Below, piece after piece: positions 53,292 through 64,000 of a stretch of DNA of 64,000 nucleotides. The position numbers and the translations under genes were made by a program. Location of the stretch: positions 128,207-192,206 of the forward strand of contig NZ_VJYB01000002.1 in assembly GCF_030400225.1 (NCBI RefSeq), in the 5' to 3' direction. Numbering within the stretch: position 1 is the first letter of the stretch; the number at the start of each line of letters is the position of its first letter. The notes beneath the pieces are model-generated. The model worked only from the letters and a program-made list of their open reading frames with translations. It was not told the DNA's origin and did no database searches. Source of the stretch: Lactobacillus sp. UCMA15818 (GTDB lineage Bacteria > Bacillota > Bacilli > Lactobacillales > Lactobacillaceae).

Positions 53292-53980
53292 TGAAGATTG
53301 CGGTTGTGGTTTTCCCTGGTTCAAATTGTGATATTGACCTTTTTGAGGCACTTCATACTGTTTGTGGTGCTGCCGTGGAATACGTCTCACATAAGAATGA
53401 TAACTTGGACGGTTTTGACGCGGTCATGTTACCAGGCGGGTTTTCGTATGGTGATTATTTGAGATGTGGCGCAATTGCACGTTTCAGCAATATCATGCCA
53501 GCAATTGTTGCCTTTGCTAAGCAAGGCAAACCAGTTTTTGGAACTTGTAATGGTTTCCAGATTTTGACCGAAGCTGGTCTTTTACCTGGGGCTCTGAAAC
53601 AAAATGACAGCTTGAAGTTTGTTTGCAAGACAGTTCCATTAACAGTTGAAAATAATCAGACTCTTTTTACGACACAATATAAAGAAAAAGAAGAAATTGA
53701 TTTACCGATTGCGCATGCTGATGGCAGTTATTACGCTGATGAAGAAACTTTGGCAGAACTTGAAGAAAATCAGCAAGTTGTCTTTCGCTACGCTGGAGAA
53801 AACCCAAATGGAAGTTTGAATAATATCGCTGGTATTACGAATAAGACTGGGAATGTTTTAGGGATGATGCCACATCCTGAAAGGGCAGTTGAAGCAATAT
53901 TGGGAAATCAAGATGGATTGCGTTTGTTTAAATCATTACTTGAAAATGGGAAGGTCGCTACTGAGGAGGCTGTACGCTAA
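53291..53980 (+). CDS. purQ: FGAM synthase glutaminase subunit PurQ
   Basis: Class I glutamine amidotransferase that feeds ammonia to PurL. The nucleophile Cys is in [12 protein letters not shown] and the His/Glu pair in [19 protein letters not shown] is the PurQ N-terminal signature. It has 229 residues and overlaps both neighbours by one base. Confidence 0.97.
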   Translation: MKIAVVVFPGSNCDIDLFEALHTVCGAAVEYVSHKNDNLDGFDAVMLPGGFSYGDYLRCGAIARFSNIMPAIVAFAKQGKPVFGTCNGFQILTEAGLLPGALKQNDSLKFVCKTVPLTVENNQTLFTTQYKEKEEIDLPIAHADGSYYADEETLAELEENQQVVFRYAGENPNGSLNNIAGITNKTGNVLGMMPHPERAVEAILGNQDGLRLFKSLLENGKVATEEAVR

Positions 53981-56214
53981 TGGCTGTGAAAGTCGAAATG
54001 AGCCCTGTAGAAATAAAAAAGAATAAACCTTATCTTGAGTGGGGATTGACTGAAAAAGAGTACAACTTTATTTCTGAAAAGTTGTTGGGACGATTACCTA
54101 ACTATACTGAAACCGGACTTTTTTCTGTTATGTGGAGCGAACATTGTTCATATAAAAAATCAAAGCCTGTCTTGCGGGAATTTCCTAACCAGAGTGAACG
54201 AGTACTGCAAGGACCGGGAGAAGGTGCAGGAATTGTTGATATTGGTGATGATCAAGCAGTTGTGTTTAAGGCAGAAAGTCATAATCATCCGTCAGCAGTG
54301 GAACCTTATGAAGGTGCAGCGACTGGAGTTGGAGGAATAATTCGTGATATTTTCAGTATGGGTGCAAGACCGATTGCAATGCTTGACTCGCTACATTTTG
54401 GTGAGATTGACAACCCGCATACAAAGTATTTAATTAATGAAGTAGTCGCAGGAATTGGCGGGTATGGCAACTGCATGGGTATTCCAACTGTTGGCGGTGA
54501 AACAACTTTTGATGAGTGTTACACAGGTAATCCGCTGGTAAATGCAATGTGTGTTGGTATTATGGATCAAAAAGATATGCAAAAAGGACAGGCTAAGGGT
54601 GTTGGCAATGCAGTTATGTATGTAGGAGCCAAGACTGGACGTGATGGGATTCATGGGGCGACATTTGCATCTGCAGATTTTGCAGACGACAAGGAAACAC
54701 AACGTTCGGCCGTTCAAGTTGGTGATCCATTTATGGAGAAACTCTTACTGGAAGCTTGTTTGGAATTAACTAGTCAGCATAAGGAATGGTTAGTTGGGAT
54801 TCAGGATATGGGTGCGGCAGGAATTGTTTCTTCAAGTTGTGAGATGGCATCCAAGGCTGGCAGCGGAATGGAACTAACATTAGATAGTGTGCCGCAACGA
54901 GAAACCGAGATGTCGGCATATGAGATTATGTTAAGCGAATCGCAAGAAAGAATGTTGCTGTGTATTCGTGCAGGTTTTGAAGAGAAGGTCAAATTTTTAT
55001 TTAAAGATTACGGATTAGAGGCAGTTGTCATTGGCCGTGTTACATCTGGGAACAACTATGTGTTAAACCATCACGGTGAGGTTGTTACCGACATCCCTGT
55101 CTCAAGTCTGACAGATGATGTTTTAGAAGAACCTAGCGAGGAAAGAAAGCCAGAAAGAATTATCCAGGCTGAAAATTCAACTGACTGGGTTCCAGAAATT
55201 CTAGATGTTAAAGAAACATTACAGCAATTATTGGCTCAACCAACAATTGCTTCCAAAGAAATCTTCACACAAACTTACGATTCGCAGGTTAGAACTAATA
55301 CAGTTGTTGGACCTGGCAGTGATGCTGCTGTTTTACGCATTAGAGGAACAAAAAAAGGGCTTGCAATGACATCTGATGGCAATGGACGTTTTGTATATCT
55401 TAATCCATTTGTTGGTGGACAAATTGCGGTGTTAGAAGCTGCAGCGAATTTAATCGCGAGTGGAGCACTTCCTCTAGCAATGACAGATTGCCTGAATTAT
55501 GGGGATCCAACTGATCCCGAAATCTATTGGGAGCTGCATCAGTCAGTTTTAGGGATGTCAGAGGCTTGTCGTGTATTAAACACCCCTGTAATTTCCGGCA
55601 ATGTCTCACTTTATAACGAAAATAATGGCGAAGCGATCTATCCTACACCGATGGTTGGAATGGTTGGCTTAGTCAAGGATATTAATAAGCATTTGACTAA
55701 TACTTTTAAAAATAGTGGAGCCAAGATATTCTTAGTAGGCAAGACGCACGCTGATTTCGCAGGGTCAGAGATTCAAAAAATGGTGACTGGTGAAATCACG
55801 GGTACGCTGCATGCCATTGATACAGAGCTTGAAAGCCAGAAGTTCTTCAAATTACTGCAAGCAATCGAAGCAGAGTTAGTGGATAGTGCTCACGATTTGA
55901 GTGAGGGCGGACTAGCTGTTGGTTTAGTTGAAAGTACTTTTTCGAGTGGTTTAGGATTAGAAGTTGCATTAAAAACAATGAAAGCACGAGACTTATTCAG
56001 CGAGACCCCGGGTAGATTTGTGGTGAGTGTGATTCCTGAAAATGTTGAGAAATTTGTTGAAATAATGGGAAATGATTGTATTGAAATTGGTGAGACAACC
56101 GCAAGTCAGCAGATACACTTGAAGTGTCAAAATGCGGATTTTGAGATTCAAGGTGCAAAAGCTCAAAAAATTTGGGAGGAAGCAATACCATGCCTTATGA
56201 AATCAAAGGATTAA
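53980..56214 (+). CDS. purL: FGAM synthase large subunit PurL
   Basis: Small-type PurL of 744 residues, the ATP-dependent synthase subunit. [14 protein letters not shown] at the N-terminus, [24 protein letters not shown], and the second-half [10 protein letters not shown] and [16 protein letters not shown] blocks are the family's. It overlaps the preferred purF start by 25 bases. Confidence 0.97.
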   Translation: MAVKVEMSPVEIKKNKPYLEWGLTEKEYNFISEKLLGRLPNYTETGLFSVMWSEHCSYKKSKPVLREFPNQSERVLQGPGEGAGIVDIGDDQAVVFKAESHNHPSAVEPYEGAATGVGGIIRDIFSMGARPIAMLDSLHFGEIDNPHTKYLINEVVAGIGGYGNCMGIPTVGGETTFDECYTGNPLVNAMCVGIMDQKDMQKGQAKGVGNAVMYVGAKTGRDGIHGATFASADFADDKETQRSAVQVGDPFMEKLLLEACLELTSQHKEWLVGIQDMGAAGIVSSSCEMASKAGSGMELTLDSVPQRETEMSAYEIMLSESQERMLLCIRAGFEEKVKFLFKDYGLEAVVIGRVTSGNNYVLNHHGEVVTDIPVSSLTDDVLEEPSEERKPERIIQAENSTDWVPEILDVKETLQQLLAQPTIASKEIFTQTYDSQVRTNTVVGPGSDAAVLRIRGTKKGLAMTSDGNGRFVYLNPFVGGQIAVLEAAANLIASGALPLAMTDCLNYGDPTDPEIYWELHQSVLGMSEACRVLNTPVISGNVSLYNENNGEAIYPTPMVGMVGLVKDINKHLTNTFKNSGAKIFLVGKTHADFAGSEIQKMVTGEITGTLHAIDTELESQKFFKLLQAIEAELVDSAHDLSEGGLAVGLVESTFSSGLGLEVALKTMKARDLFSETPGRFVVSVIPENVEKFVEIMGNDCIEIGETTASQQIHLKCQNADFEIQGAKAQKIWEEAIPCLMKSKD

Positions 56215-57647
56215 ATGAAGAATGTGGTGTCTTTGGTGTTTTTGGTACGGCAGAGGCAAACCATCTGACATATTTTGGTCTACACAGTCTGCAACACCGA
56301 GGACAAGAAGGTGCCGGAATTGTTGTGAGTGATGGCGAGAAGCTGCAACAGTTTAGAAATCGCGGCTTGCTGGCAGAAGTTTTTGCAAATAAGGAGAACT
56401 TGGATAATTTGGTCGGAAATGCTGCAATCGGACATGTGCGGTATGGAACAAGCGGTAATAACATTCTTGCTAATGTACAGCCATTTTTATTTCATTTTGG
56501 CGATGGTGATGTTGCACTAGCTCATAATGGCAATCTTACGAACGCTGAGACAATTAAACGTGAGCTTGAAAAGGAAGGGGCTATTTTTCAGTCTACTTCA
56601 GATACCGAGATTTTAATTCATTTGATTCGACAAAAGAAACATCTGGATTTTATTGATGCACTCAAAGCGAGCCTAAACCAAATTCATGGCGGTTTTGCAT
56701 TCTTGTTATTACGCGAAGATAGTCTAATTGCAGCATTAGATCCAAATGGTTTTAGACCATTATCAATTGGTCAACTTGCGAATGGTTCTTATGTTGTTGC
56801 TAGTGAAACCTGTGCTTTGGACATGGTAGGGGCAAAGTTGGTGCGAGATGTCCAACCAGGTGAACTAATAATCATTGATAAAGATGGACTGCACATTGAT
56901 CGCTATACTGATGATACTAAGTTGGCAATTTGTTCGATGGAATATATTTATTTTTCACGTCCAGATTCAATTATTCATGGCGTGACAGTGCATAATGCAC
57001 GCAAGAAGATGGGAAGATTACTTGCTAAACAGTCACCGCTTGATGTTGATATGGTAATCGGTGTGCCTAATTCTTCTTTGTCGGCTGCAAGTGGATATGC
57101 AGAAGAAAGCAGATTGCCTTATGAAATGGGTTTGATTAAAAACCAATACATTGCAAGAACTTTTATTCAACCAACACAAGAACTTCGTGAACGTGGGGTC
57201 AAGATGAAATTATCTGCTGTTCGTGGAGTTGTTGAGGGGAAAAAGGTAGCGATTATTGATGACTCGATTGTTCGTGGAACTACGAGCAAGCAAATTGTCA
57301 AGTTACTGAGGGATGCTGGTGCCAAGGAGGTTCATATGCGTATTGCCTCACCACCCCTACGCTTTCCATGTTTTTATGGGATTGATATTTCAACGCGTTC
57401 TGAACTTATGGCAGCTAATTACTCTATTGCTGAAATGTGTAAGGAAATTGGTGCAGACTCACTTGAATTCCTGACTATTCCAAATTTAATTAAAGCAATT
57501 GATATTCCCGATGCAAAGTCTGCTCCAAATGGAGGCCTGTGTGTCGCTTACTTCGATGGTAAGTATCCAACTCCCTTATATGATTATGAAGAGGGATACT
57601 TGAAGTCATTAAAACATCAGCATGAATTGGAGGTTGGTGTAAGATGA
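56190..57647 (+). CDS. purF: Amidophosphoribosyltransferase PurF
   Basis: Makes phosphoribosylamine from PRPP and glutamine, the first committed and feedback-controlled step. Its start [19 protein letters not shown] shows an 11-residue propeptide before the nucleophile Cys12, as in Bacillus PurF. The PRPP motif is [13 protein letters not shown]. Of the four Fe-S cysteines of Bacillus PurF, equivalents remain in [21 protein letters not shown] and GLCVAYFDG, but the NCGQC motif reads NGGLC, so one ligand is lost. The ATG at 56190 has GGGAGG upstream. It has 485 residues. Confidence 0.96.
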   Translation: MPYEIKGLNEECGVFGVFGTAEANHLTYFGLHSLQHRGQEGAGIVVSDGEKLQQFRNRGLLAEVFANKENLDNLVGNAAIGHVRYGTSGNNILANVQPFLFHFGDGDVALAHNGNLTNAETIKRELEKEGAIFQSTSDTEILIHLIRQKKHLDFIDALKASLNQIHGGFAFLLLREDSLIAALDPNGFRPLSIGQLANGSYVVASETCALDMVGAKLVRDVQPGELIIIDKDGLHIDRYTDDTKLAICSMEYIYFSRPDSIIHGVTVHNARKKMGRLLAKQSPLDVDMVIGVPNSSLSAASGYAEESRLPYEMGLIKNQYIARTFIQPTQELRERGVKMKLSAVRGVVEGKKVAIIDDSIVRGTTSKQIVKLLRDAGAKEVHMRIASPPLRFPCFYGIDISTRSELMAANYSIAEMCKEIGADSLEFLTIPNLIKAIDIPDAKSAPNGGLCVAYFDGKYPTPLYDYEEGYLKSLKHQHELEVGVR

Positions 57648-58681
57648 GTAGATATCAAGAGGCTGGTGTGGATGTAAATGCGGGATACGAACTTGTTACT
57701 CGAATCAAAGAAGAAGTTGCAAGTACCAAACAACCTGGTGTACTAGAAGGTCTTGGGAGCTTCGGTGGACTATTTGATTTAGGCGAATTAAAGATTAAAC
57801 ATCCTGTCTTGGTATCAGGAACTGATGGTGTTGGCACAAAATTATTGATTGCACAAAAGGCAGATAAGCATGAAACAATTGGAATTGATTGTGTTGCAAT
57901 GTGTGTCAATGACATTGTTGCACAGGGAGCAAAACCGTTATTTTTTCTGGATTATATTGCAACAGGTCATAATGATCCCAAGAAAATGGCTGCAATTGTC
58001 AAAGGGGTTGCGAATGGCTGCCGGCAGGCAAAAGTTGCGCTGATTGGTGGTGAAACAGCTGAAATGCCCGATATGTACGCAGTCGAAGAATATGATCTAG
58101 CAGGCTGTGCAACTGGGGTTGTCGAAAAAAGCCAACTTTTAACTAATGAAAAGCCGCAAGCAGGGGATATTTTGATTGGTTTACCATCAAGCGGACTGCA
58201 TTCTAACGGCTTTTCGCTGGTAAGACAAATTCTTTTTAAGGATAATGAGCTTAAACTTTCAGATAAGCCAACAATCTTCAATGGTAGGTCAATTGAACAA
58301 GTGTTGCTTGAACCAACTAGAATATACGTTAAATCTTTGTTACCATTATTAGATGCAGCAATTGTCAATGGAATTAGTCATATTACTGGTGGCGGTTTAA
58401 TTGAAAATCTGCCGCGAATGTTTAGTGAAAACCTGCAGGCCCAAATTAAGTTCGATTCTTGGCCGGTGCTTCCAATCTTTGAGTATCTAAAAGAGCAGGG
58501 TAATTTATCAGATGCAGACTGCCTTGAAGCATTTAATATGGGATTAGGAATGGTAATCGCAGTTTCTCCTGCTAATTTAGAAAGAGCAAAAGATATTTTG
58601 ACCTCTGAAAAGGAAGAATTTTATGTTGTTGGTGAGTTAGCTGCTAGACCTGTCGATTCTGAAAAAATTAGTTTTAAGTGA
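57644..58681 (+). CDS. purM: Phosphoribosylformylglycinamidine cyclo-ligase (AIR synthetase)
   Basis: Closes the imidazole ring to give AIR. The motifs are [43 protein letters not shown] and [14 protein letters not shown]. It has 345 residues. The start overlaps the purF stop (ATGA). Confidence 0.97.
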   Translation: MSRYQEAGVDVNAGYELVTRIKEEVASTKQPGVLEGLGSFGGLFDLGELKIKHPVLVSGTDGVGTKLLIAQKADKHETIGIDCVAMCVNDIVAQGAKPLFFLDYIATGHNDPKKMAAIVKGVANGCRQAKVALIGGETAEMPDMYAVEEYDLAGCATGVVEKSQLLTNEKPQAGDILIGLPSSGLHSNGFSLVRQILFKDNELKLSDKPTIFNGRSIEQVLLEPTRIYVKSLLPLLDAAIVNGISHITGGGLIENLPRMFSENLQAQIKFDSWPVLPIFEYLKEQGNLSDADCLEAFNMGLGMVIAVSPANLERAKDILTSEKEEFYVVGELAARPVDSEKISFK

Positions 58682-58691
58682 GGCAATTGAT

Positions 58692-59273
58692 ATGAGAATT
58701 GCAATTTTTGCATCAGGCAATGGAACGAATTTCGAAATATTTGCGAGCTTATTTGAGAAAAAAGAACTCCAAGGTGAATTAGCGTTATTATTTTGTGACC
58801 ACCCGAATGCTCATGTAGTGGAGCGTGCGAGAAAGCACCATGTGACTGTCGAGACATTCACTGTTAAGGAGTCTGGAGGCAAAAAAAAGTATGAAGAAAA
58901 AATAACCAGATTACTTAAGCAATATAAGATTGACTTTATAATTCTTGCAGGCTATTTGAGAGTGATAGGAGCTCCGATTCTTGATAATTATGAAGGTAGA
59001 ATCATTAATCTTCATCCGGCATATTTACCAGAATATCCTGGGCTTCATTCAATTGAACGAGCTTTTGAGGACCAGAAGAAGCAAACCGGTGTGACAGTTC
59101 ATTATATTGACTCAGGTTTGGATTCTGGTCCAATTATTGCACAAGAGCGAGTTCCAATTCTTGAAGATGATACTGTTGAGTCTTTGGAAACGCGAATTCA
59201 TGCATGTGAGCATAAATTATATCCTCAGGTCGTAAAATCTATTTTGAATGAATTAATTGAAAAAGGAGAATAA
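58692..59273 (+). CDS. purN: Phosphoribosylglycinamide formyltransferase
   Basis: Transfers formyl from 10-formyl-THF to GAR. IAIFASGNGTNFE is the nucleotide-binding start. The catalytic block INLHPAYLPEYPGLHSIERAFE has Asn and His, and the later D is in YIDSGLDSGPIIAQ. It has 193 residues. purH follows after six bases. Confidence 0.96.
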   Translation: MRIAIFASGNGTNFEIFASLFEKKELQGELALLFCDHPNAHVVERARKHHVTVETFTVKESGGKKKYEEKITRLLKQYKIDFIILAGYLRVIGAPILDNYEGRIINLHPAYLPEYPGLHSIERAFEDQKKQTGVTVHYIDSGLDSGPIIAQERVPILEDDTVESLETRIHACEHKLYPQVVKSILNELIEKGE

Positions 59274-59279
59274 TTAAAA

Positions 59280-60818
59280 ATGAAACGAGCTTTGATGAGT
59301 GTTTCTGACAAAACAGGATTGGTACCATTTGCACAAAAGCTGATTGAAAATGGTTTTGAAATCATTTCGACTGGTGGAACAAAACGAGTTTTGGAAGAAG
59401 CGGGTGTAAAGACTATTTCAGTGGAGGATGTGACTGGCTTTCCAGAAATTCTTGATGGACGCGTAAAGACATTGAATCCATTTATCCACGGCGGTTTACT
59501 TGGACGAAGAGATTTGCCAGAGCATGTTGAAACGATGGAAAAGTTGCATATTCAACCTATTGATTTGGTTTGTGTAAACCTCTATCCGTTTAAGGAAACA
59601 ATTGAAAAGCCAGATGTCACACTTGCAGATGCGATTGAGAATATTGATATTGGCGGACCAAGCATGTTGCGCAGTGCCGCAAAAAATTATCATGATGTGA
59701 CTGTTGTTGTGGATAGTACAGATTATCAGGTTGTCGTAGATGAATTGGACGAACTTGGGGCCACAAAGTTAGAAACACGTGCTGGATTTGCGGCCAAGGT
59801 TTTCAGACATACAGCTGCTTATGATGCGTTGATTGCAGGGTATTTAACTGAAAAAGCAGGAGTTGTTGCACCAGAGAAGTTGACATTAACCTACGATTTG
59901 GAAGATACAATGCGTTATGGTGAAAATAGTCATCAAAAGGCTTGGTTTTACAAGGATGCATTGCCAAAAGATTACGCAATCACAAATGCTAAGCAGTTGC
60001 ATGGCAAGAAATTGTCTTATAACAATATTAAAGATGCAGATGCCGCTATTCGAATTGCTCGTGAATTTGCTGAACCAACAGTTGTGGCACTCAAACACAT
60101 GAATCCTTGCGGAATTGGCAGAGGAAATTCTCTTGAAGAAGCTTGGGATAGAGCTTACGCAGCCGATTCCATTTCAATCTTTGGCGGAGTAATTGTTTTA
60201 AATCGCAAGGTTGATTTGGCAACGGCTAAGAAAATGCATGCTTTATTCCTAGAGCTTATTATTGCACCCGCATATGAAGAAGAAGCTTACGAAGTTTTAG
60301 CCAAAAAGAAAAATGTTCGTCTGCTTCAGCTGGACTTTACAAATAAAGATGAGCAGCCTAACAAGGAAACTGTTTCTGTAATGGGCGGTTTACTTGTGCA
60401 AGAACAAGATGTCTTGGAAGAGAATCCTGCAAAATGGACAGTCGTAACGGAAAAACGGCCTACACCAGAACAGTTAAAAACGCTTCTATTCGCTTGGAAA
60501 GCAGTTAAACACACTAAGAGTAATGCGATTGTTGTCACAAACAATAATCAAACTCTTGGAATCGGGGCAGGACAACCCAACAGAATTGATTCAACCAAAA
60601 TAGCGATAAAAAATGCGGGTGATATTTTGGATGAGACAGCCGTATTAGCTAGTGATGCATTCTTTCCAATGGATGATTGTGTGGAATATGCTGCAGAACA
60701 TGGAATTAAGGCAATTGTGCAGCCCGGTGGTAGTATTCGTGATAAAGATTCAATTGCAATGGCTAATAAATACGGAATTACGATGGTAACAACTGGTATC
60801 CGTCATTTCAGACACTAA
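59280..60818 (+). CDS. purH: Bifunctional AICAR transformylase/IMP cyclohydrolase
   Basis: Last two steps to IMP. The N-terminal MGS-like IMP cyclohydrolase domain ([39 protein letters not shown]) is followed by the AICAR transformylase domain with KHMNPCGIG and the [17 protein letters not shown] regions. It has 512 residues. AAAGGAG precedes the ATG. Confidence 0.97.
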   Translation: MKRALMSVSDKTGLVPFAQKLIENGFEIISTGGTKRVLEEAGVKTISVEDVTGFPEILDGRVKTLNPFIHGGLLGRRDLPEHVETMEKLHIQPIDLVCVNLYPFKETIEKPDVTLADAIENIDIGGPSMLRSAAKNYHDVTVVVDSTDYQVVVDELDELGATKLETRAGFAAKVFRHTAAYDALIAGYLTEKAGVVAPEKLTLTYDLEDTMRYGENSHQKAWFYKDALPKDYAITNAKQLHGKKLSYNNIKDADAAIRIAREFAEPTVVALKHMNPCGIGRGNSLEEAWDRAYAADSISIFGGVIVLNRKVDLATAKKMHALFLELIIAPAYEEEAYEVLAKKKNVRLLQLDFTNKDEQPNKETVSVMGGLLVQEQDVLEENPAKWTVVTEKRPTPEQLKTLLFAWKAVKHTKSNAIVVTNNNQTLGIGAGQPNRIDSTKIAIKNAGDILDETAVLASDAFFPMDDCVEYAAEHGIKAIVQPGGSIRDKDSIAMANKYGITMVTTGIRHFRH

Positions 60819-60834
60819 GTTGGGGGATGTAATT

Positions 60835-62091
60835 GTGAGTAAGAAACTTAATTTGTTGGTGGTTGGTTCCGGTGGACGCGAGCATGCCATCTGTAAATCG
60901 TTTAATGAAAGTCAAAATGTTGCTAACGTGTACTGTGCTCCTGGAAATAGCGGGATGGTATCAACTGGAATAAATACTGTAGATATTTCGGAGTTGAATT
61001 TCAAGGACTTGGCTGATTTTGCAGTTGAAAATCAAATCGATTGGACTTTCGTTGGACCGGAAAATGCGCTTGTTGCGGGTATTACTGATTATTTCAGAGA
61101 GCGTAAACTAGCGATTTTTGGGCCAAATAAGTTTGCAGCTCAACTAGAAGGTTCGAAAGACTTTGCCTTGAAATTCATGGTAAAGCACAATATTCCGACA
61201 GCTGATTATCAGACTTTCCAGAGTACGGCGGAGGCTATCTCGGCACTTGCAGACTTTAGTGTTCCCATCGTGGTTAAAGCAGATGGACTTGCTGCCGGAA
61301 AAGGAGTTACAATTGCAGGATCAAAGGCAGACGCGCAAAATGTTATTGGTGAGATGCTTGCAAATGGGGAACACCAAATTGTTCTTGAGGAATTTTTGAC
61401 TGGTCCAGAATATTCTTTGTTTGTTGTGGTTAATGGAACTGATTTTCAGATTTTACCAATGGCGCAAGACCATAAACGTGCATACGATGACGATGAAGGA
61501 CCCAATACAGGTGGAATGGGAGCTTATAGTCCTGTTCCACAGCTGTCAAAGAAAGATTATCAAGAAATGATTTCAAAAATAGTTGAACCTTCAATTAACG
61601 GTCTGAATAAAGATGGTTTTGATTATCATGGTATCTTGTATATTGGGTTGATTTTGACTGATCATGGACCAAAGGTTATTGAATATAATGTCAGATTAGG
61701 CGATCCTGAGACCCAAGTCGTATTGCCGCGGTTAAAAACAGATTTTGCAGAAGTAATTGATAATTGCATTAATGACATAAAAATGAAACAACTAGAGATT
61801 GATTCACAGGCATGTCTTGGGATTGTCCTAGCTGCGAAAGGTTATCCACATGCTCCTGTTAAGGGACAATTGCTGCCTGATTTTGGTAAAAGACTAGGGA
61901 TTTCAATTGATTATGCGAATGTGACTGCAAAAGATAACCGATTGTACGGCAATGGGGGCAGGATTCTTAGCGTTGTAGCACTGCAAGACACACTCAGTAA
62001 CGCGCAAATCAAGGCATATGAATACATAGACAGCCTTGATTTTACTGATTGTTATTATCGTAAAGATATTGGAAAAAAGGCATTAAAGTAA
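60835..62091 (+). CDS. purD: Phosphoribosylamine-glycine ligase (GAR synthetase)
   Basis: ATP-grasp enzyme for step 2. VVGSGGREHAI at the N-terminus, VKADGLAAGKGV, DHKRAYDDDEGPNTGGMGAYSP and EYNVRLGDPETQ are the family motifs. The GTG at 60835 (MSKKLNLLVVGSGG, 418 residues) follows GGGGGA at the right distance; a TTG at 60820 would start on top of that site. It ends the operon; a 50-bp palindrome follows. Confidence 0.96.
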   Translation: MSKKLNLLVVGSGGREHAICKSFNESQNVANVYCAPGNSGMVSTGINTVDISELNFKDLADFAVENQIDWTFVGPENALVAGITDYFRERKLAIFGPNKFAAQLEGSKDFALKFMVKHNIPTADYQTFQSTAEAISALADFSVPIVVKADGLAAGKGVTIAGSKADAQNVIGEMLANGEHQIVLEEFLTGPEYSLFVVVNGTDFQILPMAQDHKRAYDDDEGPNTGGMGAYSPVPQLSKKDYQEMISKIVEPSINGLNKDGFDYHGILYIGLILTDHGPKVIEYNVRLGDPETQVVLPRLKTDFAEVIDNCINDIKMKQLEIDSQACLGIVLAAKGYPHAPVKGQLLPDFGKRLGISIDYANVTAKDNRLYGNGGRILSVVALQDTLSNAQIKAYEYIDSLDFTDCYYRKDIGKKALK

Positions 62092-62157
62092 GATATCAGA
62101 ATCTTAAAATATAATTATACAAAAAAAGTGTAACGAAATGGAGTTGTGACATAAGTC

Positions 62158-62240
62158 GTGAAAATTTTGACTTATGGAACACGTTTATACGGAACAGGGG
62201 GGTGGGTCAAAAGTTAACTTTTGACCCACCCCCCTGTTCC
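62158..62240 (+). repeat. Dispersed palindromic element, copy G, between convergent genes
   Basis: The flank AATTTTGACTTATGGAACAC-GTTTATAC leads into a perfect 50-bp palindrome (62191-62240): GGAACAGGGGGGTGGGTC, core AAAAGTTAACTTTT, and its complement. It separates purD from the convergent aminotransferase and is the likely terminator of both. Confidence 0.9.
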
Positions 62241-62291
62241 ACACTTTTTAAAATAAGAAGTTGTATTAAGTTGAAATAAAGCCGCAAATAA

Positions 62292-63476
62292 TCAGATTGC
62301 TAATGCCAAAAGAGCACTTTTAATTGTATTTCCGAGGTCGATGCAGCCTTCTTTAATCTGTTCCTCTGTAATTCCAGTAAAATTAAGTCTAAGGTGATTT
62401 GCTTCTTTTGAGGTTGCAAATAAAGAGGAACCTTCCAAAAAGGCAACTTTTTTTGTTTTGTTTAATAAGTCACGTGCATCAAGTGATTCAGGTAAGTCCA
62501 CCCAAATGAAAAACCCGCCCTTTGGCTTAGAAAAACTGCATTCTGAAGGAAGATTTTCTGAAAGTCCAGTCAGCATTGCATCCATTTTCTGTTGATAAGC
62601 AGTCCTTAGTTCAGAGATATGTGCTGCAAGATCATTATGTTCCAGATACTCATCAATGCCTTCCAACAAAATGTTTGAAGATTGGCAGTCATAAGATAAT
62701 CTTAGTGATGACAGCTGCTTAACAATTTCTTTGGCACCAACTAACCAACCACAACGAAGAGCAGGTGACAGAATTTTTGAAAAACTTCCTAAAGTAACAA
62801 CATTCTCAGTTAAGTCAAAGGATTTAATTGAAGGAAGTGAATTACCAGCATAACGCAGTTCACGGTAAGGGTCATCTTCAATAACAATGACATTGTATTT
62901 AGAAGCTAATTCAGCAAGTCGTCTTCTTTTCTCGACAGACATACAATAGCCTGTTGGGTTTTGGAAATTGGGGATGGTATAAATGAGTTTGATATCATTG
63001 TCCTCCAATGTTTCCTCTAAAACATCGATATTCATCCCGTCGTCTTCCATTGGTATTTCATAATAAGTTGGTTTGTGTTCATTAAATGCTTCAAGTCCAC
63101 CTGCATATGTAGGTGCTTCAACTACAACGCCGTCGAAATCATCGAGAAAGAGCCCTGCGAGAAGTTTAATTCCTTGTTGTGCACCTTGTGTCAGCATAAT
63201 GTTTTCGGGCATGCAACTTGTGCCAGTTGTCTTAGTATAATTAGCAATTTTTTGGCGTAATGGTTCATATCCTAACACTGAACGATATTGGAAAATTTCA
63301 GCGGATGCATTCTTTATTCTACTCTCGAATGCATTGTTAAGTTCTTTTTTCGGAAAAAGAGCAGGATCTGGATAGCCACCCGCAAATGAAATCAAGTCAG
63401 CTCGGCCACTCAACGCGAATAATGCGTCAAGGCTAGTAGGTTCTTGATTTATGCGGCTTGAAAAAGTTGGTATCAT
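62292..63476 (-). CDS. PLP-dependent aminotransferase, class I/II (AraT/LysN-like)
   Basis: 394 residues of fold-type I. ISFAGGYPDPALFP near the N-terminus, TQGAQQGIKLLAGLF, YTIPNFQNPTGYCMS with the pyridine-binding region, IVIEDDPYRELRY with the PLP-binding Asp, and the Schiff-base Lys in GSFSKILSPALRCGW are present. This pattern fits the 2-aminoadipate/aromatic aminotransferase group (the aminotransferase half of MocR proteins), without an HTH domain. The substrate is uncertain. GAGGAGG precedes the ATG. It diverges from a LysR gene that may regulate it. Confidence 0.9.
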   Translation of the reverse strand: MIPTFSSRINQEPTSLDALFALSGRADLISFAGGYPDPALFPKKELNNAFESRIKNASAEIFQYRSVLGYEPLRQKIANYTKTTGTSCMPENIMLTQGAQQGIKLLAGLFLDDFDGVVVEAPTYAGGLEAFNEHKPTYYEIPMEDDGMNIDVLEETLEDNDIKLIYTIPNFQNPTGYCMSVEKRRRLAELASKYNVIVIEDDPYRELRYAGNSLPSIKSFDLTENVVTLGSFSKILSPALRCGWLVGAKEIVKQLSSLRLSYDCQSSNILLEGIDEYLEHNDLAAHISELRTAYQQKMDAMLTGLSENLPSECSFSKPKGGFFIWVDLPESLDARDLLNKTKKVAFLEGSSLFATSKEANHLRLNFTGITEEQIKEGCIDLGNTIKSALLALAI

Positions 63477-63609
63477 AATAAATCCTCCTCAGATATTTTA
63501 CTTGTTTTGTTGATATTTAAAGTGTACCGTTAATTTTATATTAAGTAAAATTCATTTTTTTCAATTTAAGATGAAGAAAATTCACTATTAAAATATAGAG
63601 GTGTTAAAT

Positions 63610-64000
63610 ATGTCCACATTTTCTTATGCAGTTTTCAGTGAGGTTGCAAAACGCAAAACCTTTTTTGCTGCAGCAACGCAATTAAATGTTACACCTTCAG
63701 CAATCAGCCATTCGATTGCAGGTCTAGAAAAGGAACTTGGATTTGCATTATTTATTCGCAACAGAACAGGAGTAAAGCTGACTCCAGATGGACAAAAGGT
63801 CTTACCCGTTATTCAGGATATCTTAAATTCCGAGGCAAAGTTGTCAGAAGAAGCAGCACGAATCAATGGATTAAACCAAGGACGAATTAGAATTGGAGCA
63901 TTTAGCAGTGTTTGTATCAACTGGTTACCAGATATTATTCAGAGTTTCAAGAAGAAGTATCCAGAGATTGAGTTATCAGTTACACAAGGAAATTTTAATG
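63610..64000 (+). CDS. LysR-family transcriptional regulator (partial, cut by window edge)
   Basis: Starts at ATG 63610 after GAGGTG and stays open to the window end (130 codons). It reads MSTFSYAVFSEVAKRKTFFA and AATQLNVTPSAISHSIAGLE, then ELGFALFIRNRTGVKLTPDG, the standard LysR winged HTH. GRIRIGAFSSVCINWLPDII begins the effector domain. It diverges from the aminotransferase gene with a 133-bp AT-rich gap, the typical arrangement of a LysR regulator and its target. Confidence 0.93.
   Translation, partial: MSTFSYAVFSEVAKRKTFFAAATQLNVTPSAISHSIAGLEKELGFALFIRNRTGVKLTPDGQKVLPVIQDILNSEAKLSEEAARINGLNQGRIRIGAFSSVCINWLPDIIQSFKKKYPEIELSVTQGNFN

Overview
The window looks like chromosome of a low-GC Gram-positive lactic acid bacterium, most likely a member of the Lactobacillaceae. 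The signs are anaerobic class III ribonucleotide reductase, Spx with its controls (MecA, SpxH), PepF, CoiA, YhaO-YhaN-YhaM, FtsK next to the ymf-pgsA-cinA-recA cluster, frequent TTG/GTG starts behind strong GGAGG sites, and no sporulation genes. Species cannot be fixed from the sequence alone.

Layout. 1-180: tail of a TnpB gene and the right end of an IS200/IS605-type element, running off the left edge. 187-3811: tsaE, then nrdD-nrdG behind tandem NrdR boxes. 4083-5981: a VanX-like dipeptidase and an HmoB/TRAP-like protein on the minus strand, diverging from a metallo-beta-lactamase-fold protein. 6318-15532: a stress and competence block of Bacillus yjb type (spx, mecA, coiA, pepF, spxH on the minus strand, relQ, nadK, an RluA-family pseudouridine synthase, mgtE). 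15682-18969: an AT-rich accessory operon encoding a small secreted protein and a four-gene ABC transporter, with a perfect inverted repeat over its promoter. 18988-23984: lactonase, an orphan PTS IIA-like protein, guaC, a YbaK-type deacylase, rlmA and trmL. 24043-33944: ftsK, ymfF, ymfH, ymfI, rodZ, pgsA, cinA and SOS-controlled recA. 34106-38013: Crp-family regulator, argR, a class A penicillin-binding protein, YheA. 38443-42830: yhaO-yhaN-yhaM. 43191-46447: tRNA-Leu(CAG), a universal stress protein, two small membrane proteins, an amino acid permease. 46512-48787: nucleotidyltransferase-like protein, ackA, a small coiled-coil protein. 49017-62091: complete de novo purine synthesis in two units, purE-purK-purB and purC-S-Q-L-F-M-N-H-D, both with PurBox-like sites just upstream of near-identical promoters. 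62292-64000: a PLP aminotransferase diverging from a LysR regulator cut by the right edge.

How it works together. Spx, MecA, SpxH, RelQ and NadK form a stress-response neighbourhood. RecA, CinA, CoiA, FtsK and YhaO/N/M cover DNA uptake, repair and segregation. The pur units convert PRPP to IMP, and guaC returns GMP to IMP. ackA carries a cre-like site.

Two patterns run across the window. First, a family of long palindromes (TCAAAAGTTAACTTTTGA core, arms that differ between copies yet stay complementary) sits between five of the six convergent gene pairs, which suggests a mobile or duplicated bidirectional terminator. Second, two nearly identical TnpB-tail/right-end copies (156 of 158 bases) lie 38 kb apart. 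The second has lost almost all of tnpB and interrupts one of the palindromes, so it may be an orphan guide-RNA scaffold. The least explained accessory system is the secreted-protein/ABC operon at 15.7-18.9 kb.
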